10,561 nucleotides of DNA from JAFARZ01 sp035651595 (GTDB taxonomy: Bacteria; Actinomycetota; Actinomycetes; Streptosporangiales; Streptosporangiaceae). The notes below the pieces were generated by a model. That model saw only the letters and a list, made by a program, of their open reading frames with translations, made no database searches and was not told the DNA's origin. Location: the NCBI GenBank assembly GCA_035651595.1, contig DASRFJ010000262.1:1-10561 (forward strand), written 5' to 3'. The position numbers and the translations under genes were made by a program. Of the stretch, positions 6,808 through 10,561 are shown in pieces (the first letter of the stretch is position 1; each line of letters begins with the position of its first letter).

Positions 6808-6865
6808 TTCATGATCACGAAGGGTTTTACTGCCTAGAGCACGTAAAACCCTTCATGATCATGAA
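6808..6865. repeat. Long inverted repeat with 23-bp arms and duplicated dyad sites
   Basis: Arms 6808-6830 and 6843-6865 are reverse complements at 22 of 23 positions, with a 12-base loop. Each arm's outer part is itself a dyad: the right arm holds the perfect palindrome TTCATGATCATGAA (6852-6865), the left the same with one change (6808-6821). The inner part of each arm carries GGGTTTTAC or its complement. It could be a bidirectional terminator between the converging genes or the structured core of the candidate transposable element. Confidence 0.75.
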
Positions 6866-7219
6866 ACAAGCAACGCGAACCGGCGGAACGCAGGCCCACA
6901 TAGCAGGACAAACCAGACCGCATACCCCCTGTATTGAGGGCCGCCTCTCGACGCCTCGCCCCGGACGATCCGCACAACACGCGCTCCGCCCCGGACCGGC
7001 AACCGAAAAACACGCCTGTGACACCTGGTGAACAGCTACCATTCGAGGGACATAGGGCGCGAATGCGACAATTGCCCGTCCGCGCGCGGCGCTCGGCGGG
7101 GAGCGCGGGGCAGCGCGGGCTTGCGGCGGGCTCGCCGCGCACGCTCGGGCCAAGCGCCAACAGTCGCATATCTGGACAATTGCACATTTATCCGGGCGAG
7201 AGGTCGCGGGCGAGCCAGG

Positions 7220-7498
7220 TCAGGTTAGGGCGTCGATCTGGCGGGCTAGAGCGAAGTCGTTGGCGGTGAGGCCGCCGGCGCTGTGTGTGGAGAGGGTCAG
7301 GGTGACCGTGTTCCACGCGATCGCGATGTCGGGGTGATGACCAGCCGCCTCGGCCAGGTAGCCGACGGCGTTGACGAACAGCAGGGCGTCACGGAAGTCG
7401 GCGCGGACCACCTGGCGGGTGATCTGGCTGCCCTCGTGGGTCCAGGTCTTGACGGTGTCCAGTTCGGCGGCAATCTGCCCCTCGGTGAGAAGTTCCAT
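7220..7498 (-). CDS. Pterin-4a-carbinolamine dehydratase (PCD/DCoH family)
   Basis: The 92-aa protein matches the pterin-4a-carbinolamine dehydratase family, which dehydrates 4a-hydroxytetrahydropterin formed by aromatic amino acid hydroxylases. The motif HHPDI carries His54 and His55, and THSAGGLTANDF carries His72. Their 18-residue spacing matches the three active-site histidines of the human enzyme. Trp62 and the surrounding AWNTVTLTLSTH are also typical. Length is normal. The ATG at 7498 is the first in-frame start, with GGAG close upstream. It is divergent from gcvT with only 25 bp between start codons, so the two promoters must overlap each other or the opposite gene. No pterin-dependent hydroxylase is in view, so its partner is unknown. 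Some bacterial members of this family have no hydroxylase partner. Confidence 0.92.
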   Translation of the reverse strand: MELLTEGQIAAELDTVKTWTHEGSQITRQVVRADFRDALLFVNAVGYLAEAAGHHPDIAIAWNTVTLTLSTHSAGGLTANDFALARQIDALT

Positions 7499-7523
7499 GG
7501 CTCCGGCATACCATTCCAGGGTG

Positions 7524-8624
7524 ATGCCAGACCAGCCACGTCAGACGCCACTGCATACCGTTCACGAGCGGCTGGGTGCCGCGATGACCGATTTCGCCGG
7601 CTGGCGGATGCCCCTGCGGTACGCCAGCGAGACCACCGAACACCTCGCGGTGCGGCGCGCGGCCGGCCTATTCGATCTGTCCCACATGGGCGAGATCATC
7701 CTGACCGGTCCGGGCGCCGGGGACGCGCTGGACTACGCGCTGACCGGTCAGCTGTCGGCGGTCGCCCCTGGCCGTGCCCGTTACACGATGATCTGCGCCG
7801 AAGACGGCGGGGTGCTCGACGACCTGGTCGTGTACCGGCTCGGCGAGCAGGAATACATGGTCATCGCGAACGCCGCCAACGCCGGGACGGTGTACCGGCA
7901 GCTGCGGGACCGCGCGGCCGGCCGGGACGCCGAGGTCAGGGACGCCACCGCGGAGTACGCGCTGATCGCTATCCAGGGCCCGGCCGCCGCCGGCATACTC
8001 GGCGGACAGACGCCGGTCGACCTGGGCTCGATGAAGTACTACGCCGGCGCGTTCGGCGAAGTCGCCGGCCGGAACGCGTGGGTGGCCCGCACCGGATACA
8101 CCGGCGAGGACGGCTTCGAGGTGTTCTGCCGCCCCGAGGACGCCGAGCACGTCTGGGACACGCTGGTCAGCATGGGTGCCGCGGCCGGCCTGATCCCTGC
8201 CGGGCTCGCGGCCCGCGATACGCTCCGGCTGGAGGCCGGGATGCCGTTGTACGGCAGCGAACTCGGCCCGGACATGACACCCTTCGAAGCGAACCTGGGG
8301 CGGGTGGTGAAGTTCGAGAAGCCGGGCGACTTCGTCGGCCGCGCGGCCCTGGCGGAGCGCGCCGCGGCGGGCCCGCGGCGCGTGCTGACCGGCTTCACCG
8401 TCGCGTCTCGCAGGATCCCGCGGCACGGGTACCCGGTGCTCGCGGACGGCAAGCCCTGCGGTACGGTCACCAGCGGCGCCCCGTCCCCCACGCTTGGCGT
8501 GCCGATCGCGATGGCCTTCGTCGACGCCGATCTCGGCGCGGACGCGGATTATGCGATTGACATCAGGAGCGTAGCCGTCCCGGCTACCAGAACTGACCTG
8601 CCGTTTTACCGGAGGAGCAAATAA
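7524..8624 (+). CDS. gcvT: GcvT, aminomethyltransferase (T protein of glycine cleavage)
   Basis: GcvT transfers the methylene group from aminomethyl-lipoyl H protein to tetrahydrofolate, releasing ammonia, in the cytoplasmic glycine cleavage system. The 366-aa product has normal length. Diagnostic stretches are MTDFAGWRMPL (21-31), FDLSHMGE (50-57), the folate/catalytic Asp pair in GGVLDDLVVYR (95-105), RTGYTGEDGFEVF and GLAARDTLRLEAGMPLYGSEL. The frame is open further upstream, but the extra part is antisense to the dehydratase gene and unlike GcvT. I place the start at ATG 7524, next to AGGG; the GTG at 7521 is nearly equivalent. The 25-bp gap to the divergent gene means a very short leader or leaderless mRNA unless the promoter lies inside the neighbour. 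It ends two bases before gcvH, whose ribosome-binding site lies in its last codons, so translational coupling is likely. Confidence 0.97.
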   Translation: MPDQPRQTPLHTVHERLGAAMTDFAGWRMPLRYASETTEHLAVRRAAGLFDLSHMGEIILTGPGAGDALDYALTGQLSAVAPGRARYTMICAEDGGVLDDLVVYRLGEQEYMVIANAANAGTVYRQLRDRAAGRDAEVRDATAEYALIAIQGPAAAGILGGQTPVDLGSMKYYAGAFGEVAGRNAWVARTGYTGEDGFEVFCRPEDAEHVWDTLVSMGAAAGLIPAGLAARDTLRLEAGMPLYGSELGPDMTPFEANLGRVVKFEKPGDFVGRAALAERAAAGPRRVLTGFTVASRRIPRHGYPVLADGKPCGTVTSGAPSPTLGVPIAMAFVDADLGADADYAIDIRSVAVPATRTDLPFYRRSK

Positions 8625-8626
8625 CG

Positions 8627-9010
8627 ATGAGCGTTCCAGGCGAGCTGCGCTACACCCCGGAGCACGAGTGGGTGTCCGTCGCGGACGACGCGGCGACCAT
8701 TGGCATCACCGAGTATGCGGCGCAGCAGCTCGGCGACGTCGTCTACGTGTCGCTGCCGGCTGTCGGCGCGGCGGTAACCGCTGGCGAGCCGTGCGGTGAG
8801 GTGGAGTCCGTCAAGTCGGTGAGCGACCTGTACTCCCCGGTGGACGGCGAGGTGACCGAGGTCAACGCCGACCTTGAGGACGATCCGGCGCTGGTCAACG
8901 CCGAGCCGTACCGCACCTGGATGTTCCGGGTGCGGCTGCTCAACGGCTCGGTGCCCGGCGACCTGCTGAGCCCCGCCGAGTACGAAGCCCTCACCCAAAG
9001 CGCCGGCTAG
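8627..9010 (+). CDS. gcvH: GcvH, lipoyl-carrier H protein of glycine cleavage
   Basis: GcvH carries the lipoyl arm that shuttles the aminomethyl group between the P, T and L proteins. The 127-aa product has the usual length. YTPEHEWV (9-16) opens the protein, followed by GITEYAAQQLGDVVYVSLP. The lipoylation site is Lys63 in GEVESVKSVSDLYSPVDGEV. The C-terminal part LEDDPALVNAEPY is also standard. The final conserved Gly-Trp after PY is here Thr-Trp, a mild variation. A strong GGAGGAG ribosome-binding site lies at 8611-8617 inside the end of gcvT. The operon stops after this gene at a hairpin; gcvP and a lipoamide dehydrogenase gene are not in view. Confidence 0.98.
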   Translation: MSVPGELRYTPEHEWVSVADDAATIGITEYAAQQLGDVVYVSLPAVGAAVTAGEPCGEVESVKSVSDLYSPVDGEVTEVNADLEDDPALVNAEPYRTWMFRVRLLNGSVPGDLLSPAEYEALTQSAG

Positions 9011-9026
9011 GCGAGGTCGCTTCCCT

Positions 9027-9055
9027 TGATCGTGGCCAGAAACTGGCCACGATCA
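9027..9055. terminator. Bidirectional stem-loop between gcvH and the convergent DUF3618 gene
   Basis: Perfect 13-bp arms TGATCGTGGCCAG (9027-9039) and CTGGCCACGATCA (9043-9055) enclose an AAA loop. The hairpin starts 16 bases after the gcvH stop and ends eight bases before the stop of the converging minus-strand gene, the position of a shared terminator. There is no clear T-run. Confidence 0.8.
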
Positions 9056-9063
9056 CGGGGGCG

Positions 9064-9330
9064 TTACTTCTTGTTGCGGCGGCGGAGGAGGAACCAGGCC
9101 GCGACGGTCCCGGCCACCGCGACCGCGACACCGCCGGCGAGCACCGGGTCGGTCGCGGCGATGCGCTCCTTGACCTGGTCCATCGTGCGGCGCGCCGCGT
9201 TCGCCGGGTTGACCCGGTCGGATATGGCGTCGATCGTCCTGGCTAGCTCTTCCCTGGTGCGCTCGATGTCGGCGACCAGGGCGTCCTGGCTCTGGTTCGC
9301 CGGCTTCGGCTCGATGTCCGCGTCGGCCAT
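9064..9330 (-). CDS. Small membrane protein with DUF3618 domain
   Basis: The 88-aa protein fits the actinobacterial DUF3618 family, whose function is unknown. The family core DIERTREELARTIDAISDRVNP lies at about residues 21-42 and is predicted to be amphipathic helix. One transmembrane helix follows (about 62-82), ending in the basic tail RRRNKK, which suggests the N-terminal part is anchored at the inner face of the membrane if the positive-inside rule applies at the C-terminus. The ATG at 9330 has GGAG nine bases upstream. It starts 14 bp after the stop of the glucose-dehydrogenase-like gene, so the pair is probably an operon, although a functional link is not obvious. Confidence 0.85.
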   Translation of the reverse strand: MADADIEPKPANQSQDALVADIERTREELARTIDAISDRVNPANAARRTMDQVKERIAATDPVLAGGVAVAVAGTVAAWFLLRRRNKK

Positions 9331-9344
9331 CGTGGTGCTCCGTT

Positions 9345-10388
9345 CTACTTAGTGAGGTCGACAGCGACCTTGACGTCGTCGGGCTGACGGTCGAGCGCCC
9401 GCGTCCAGCCGGACAGCGGCACGCGCCGGCTGATCAGCCGGCCCAGCCATGCGGGATCGGCCTTGACGAGGGCGGCCACGGCCTGCTCGTAGTTGCGCAG
9501 GGCCGCGTTCACCGTGCCGAAAATTACCGCGTTTTCCAGCACCATGTCGGCGTTCACCTTGTCCAGGTTCACCGGCAGGGTCCGGGTGCCCGAGGAGATG
9601 CCGGCCAGGCAGATCACCGCGGCCGCGGCGACCCGGCCGGCCAGCTCGATCACCAGCTCGCCGACGCCGGTGCACTCGACGACGACGTCCGGCTTCACCG
9701 GCAGGTCGGCGACGGCGCAGTGATGATAGGTGGCGCCGAGATCCGCTACCAGGCCCGGCTTCGGGCCGTCGGTGACCCGGTCAAGCACGTGCACCTCGAA
9801 CCCGCGCTGCACGCCGAGCAGCGCGGCCAGCAGCCCGATCGGGCCGGCCCCGACGACCAGCGCGACCTTGCCGGAGCGCGGCGCGCGGGCCGCGATCTTG
9901 TCGATCTGCTCCCAGGCCTTCGCGACCACGCTGGCCGGCTCGGTCAGCACGCCGACGTCGCCGAGTTGCGCGGGTACCCGAACCGCGAACCGAGGCTCGA
10001 TCCGCCACATGGCGGCACCGTACCCGTTCAGGCCCTTGATACCGCGCTCGGTGTACTCCCCGTTCTCGCAGAAGTCCCACTGGTCGGCCGCGCACGCCGG
10101 GCACGGCACCGGGTCCGGCCGGCGGACCACCCCCATCACGAGGTCGCCCGCCTGGACCTGCGCGCCGGGCGGGGCCTCGATCACCCGGCCGAGCGACTCG
10201 TGCCCGATGATCAGGCGCCGCGCCCCCTGCGGCGGCACACCGTAGCCGCGGATGATCTCCCCGTCGGTGCCGCAGATCCCCACGAGCAGGCCCTCGACGA
10301 GGATTGCCCCATCCGCCGGATCCGGCTCCGGCACTTCGGCAACCTCGGCGGAGTCCCGCTTGCCGGGGATCACGCTCATCGCCCTCAT
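9345..10388 (-). CDS. Zinc-dependent glucose 1-dehydrogenase-like oxidoreductase (MDR family)
   Basis: This 347-aa medium-chain dehydrogenase resembles archaeal and bacterial glucose 1-dehydrogenases, which oxidise glucose (or related aldoses) to the lactone. Catalytic-zinc ligands are Cys39 (GICGTD) and His63-Glu64 (GHES), with Glu150 also likely. The segment CENGEYTERGIKGLNGYGA (107-125) is typical of this subgroup and not of ordinary alcohol dehydrogenases. The nucleotide-binding loop is VVGAGPIG (178-185). Asp203 at the end of the second strand suggests preference for NAD over NADP. The structural-zinc lobe has Cys96, Cys99 and Cys107 but Asp102 at the third Cys position. The ATG at 10388 is preceded by AGGTG; a second ATG at 10379 is possible. 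It lies 14 bp before the DUF3618 gene. The exact sugar substrate is not certain. Confidence 0.85.
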   Translation of the reverse strand: MRAMSVIPGKRDSAEVAEVPEPDPADGAILVEGLLVGICGTDGEIIRGYGVPPQGARRLIIGHESLGRVIEAPPGAQVQAGDLVMGVVRRPDPVPCPACAADQWDFCENGEYTERGIKGLNGYGAAMWRIEPRFAVRVPAQLGDVGVLTEPASVVAKAWEQIDKIAARAPRSGKVALVVGAGPIGLLAALLGVQRGFEVHVLDRVTDGPKPGLVADLGATYHHCAVADLPVKPDVVVECTGVGELVIELAGRVAAAAVICLAGISSGTRTLPVNLDKVNADMVLENAVIFGTVNAALRNYEQAVAALVKADPAWLGRLISRRVPLSGWTRALDRQPDDVKVAVDLTK

Positions 10389-10460
10389 GGCACCTGAACA
10401 TACCCATCGCGTGCCTGGCTAGCCGCTCCGGGGATGGCGGCGGGCAACGTGGGCCGCGCG

Positions 10461-10501
10461 TTGACACGCTCTAGCGGGCTCAACTGCGCAATTGACACGC
10501 T
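10461..10501. repeat. Duplicated 10-mer TTGACACGCT, 31 bp apart
   Basis: Exact copies lie at 10461-10470 and 10492-10501, 73-113 bp upstream of the glucose-dehydrogenase-like gene. The 31-bp offset is about three helical turns, so a protein could bind both on one face. They contain TTGACA, but no matching -10 element follows. Read as the upstream region of the minus-strand gene, they are candidate regulator sites. Confidence 0.5.
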
Positions 10502-10530
10502 GAGGGGGCGGCTGGAGGGGGCGGGAGCGG

Positions 10531-10561
10531 CTGGAGGGGCTGGAGGGGCTGGAGGGGCTGG
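10531..10561. repeat. 9-bp minisatellite (CTGGAGGGG) running off the window end
   Basis: Three exact tandem copies of CTGGAGGGG (10531-10557) and the start of a fourth reach the right edge; one more copy lies at 10512-10520. The period is a multiple of three, so it could belong to a low-complexity coding region outside the window, but nothing here shows a gene. Confidence 0.85.

Larger units (their letters stand above)
6733..7040. mobile_element. Candidate 308-bp MITE-like non-autonomous element
   Basis: The left end GGTAGCTGTTCACCAAGCGT (6733-6752) and the reverse complement of the right end, GGTAGCTGTTCACCAGGTGT (7021-7040), match at 18 of 20 positions, the first 14 exactly. Directly outside both ends is the direct repeat ATTCGA (6727-6732 and 7041-7046), as expected of a target-site duplication. 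Moving each border in by one base gives an equally consistent 8-bp duplication, CATTCGAG. No transposase is encoded inside. The interior has an AT-rich left half with a 23-bp-arm hairpin and a more GC-rich right half. I infer a miniature element or deletion derivative of an insertion sequence; the parent family cannot be named. Inverted repeats 300 bp apart are not by themselves proof of mobility. Confidence 0.55.
6346..7219. other. Gene-free convergent region rich in repeats and palindromes
   Basis: These 874 bp lie between the plus-strand protease gene and the minus-strand dehydratase gene, which converge. I find no credible coding sequence: open frames here have low-complexity or arbitrary composition and no domain. 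The left 240 bp are extremely GC-rich and hold a 32-bp tandem repeat. From about 6590 to 6870 the DNA is much more AT-rich than the rest of the window and contains a 22-bp palindrome. A candidate small transposable element spans 6733-7040. The remainder (7041-7219) is GC-rich again, with a 6-bp-stem hairpin GCGCTC/GAGCGC (7089-7106) that might terminate the dehydratase transcript. The 9-mer GACAATTGC occurs twice (7067-7075 and 7175-7183). Confidence 0.7.

Noticed and set aside
6827..7187. Two overlapping minus-strand open frames (108 and 117 codons) across the candidate mobile element
   Set aside because: Neither shows transposase motifs or another domain; they overlap in different frames and read through the internal hairpin.
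6934..7269. 111-codon plus-strand open frame overlapping the end of the dehydratase gene
   Set aside because: Arg/Ser-rich composition, no motif, and it runs antisense into a supported gene.
9720..10397. 225-codon plus-strand open frame opposite the glucose-dehydrogenase-like gene
   Set aside because: It is a shadow of a well-supported gene, with His/Arg/Asp-rich composition and no motif.

Overview
This window reads as chromosomal DNA from a high-GC actinobacterium. The coding regions are strongly GC-rich with G/C at third codon positions. The minus-strand order dxr, site-2 protease, ispG is the arrangement known from Mycobacterium (dxr-rip1-gcpE) and many other actinomycetes. I cannot fix the genus from sequence alone.

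Left part (1-2836, all minus strand): an isoprenoid/proteolysis operon. DXP reductoisomerase (dxr) is followed after 16 bp by an M50 intramembrane metalloprotease, then by the 5' part of ispG, which leaves the window. Dxr and IspG catalyse two steps of the MEP pathway to isopentenyl diphosphate. The protease in between is a RseP/Rip1-type enzyme that cuts membrane proteins such as anti-sigma factors. Two adjacent hairpins (2765-2836) separate dxr from the gene upstream of it.

Middle (2844-6345): two secreted-enzyme genes transcribed divergently from a 226-bp control region. On the minus strand is a large exported alkaline-phosphatase-superfamily protein. On the plus strand is an exported trypsin/V8-like serine protease. 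The shared region holds two perfect palindromes that could be operators.

Gene-free region (6346-7219, 874 bp): this lies between convergent genes and is the most unusual part of the window. It holds a 32-bp tandem repeat of self-complementary units, an AT-rich patch with a 22-bp perfect palindrome, and a candidate 308-bp non-autonomous transposable element. That element (6733-7040) has matching terminal inverted repeats, a short direct repeat at its borders and a 23-bp-arm hairpin inside it. No convincing coding sequence was found there.

Right part (7220-10561): a pterin-4a-carbinolamine dehydratase gene (minus) is divergent from gcvT-gcvH (plus), which encode the T and H proteins of the glycine cleavage system; gcvP and the lipoamide dehydrogenase gene are not in view. 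gcvH ends at a clean hairpin shared with a convergent minus-strand pair: a glucose-1-dehydrogenase-like zinc alcohol dehydrogenase followed by a small DUF3618 membrane protein. Upstream of that pair are a duplicated 10-mer and a 9-bp minisatellite that runs off the window end.

Most genes belong to recognisable families. I saw no new multi-gene system. The best candidates for undescribed biology are the short repeat elements in 6346-7219.
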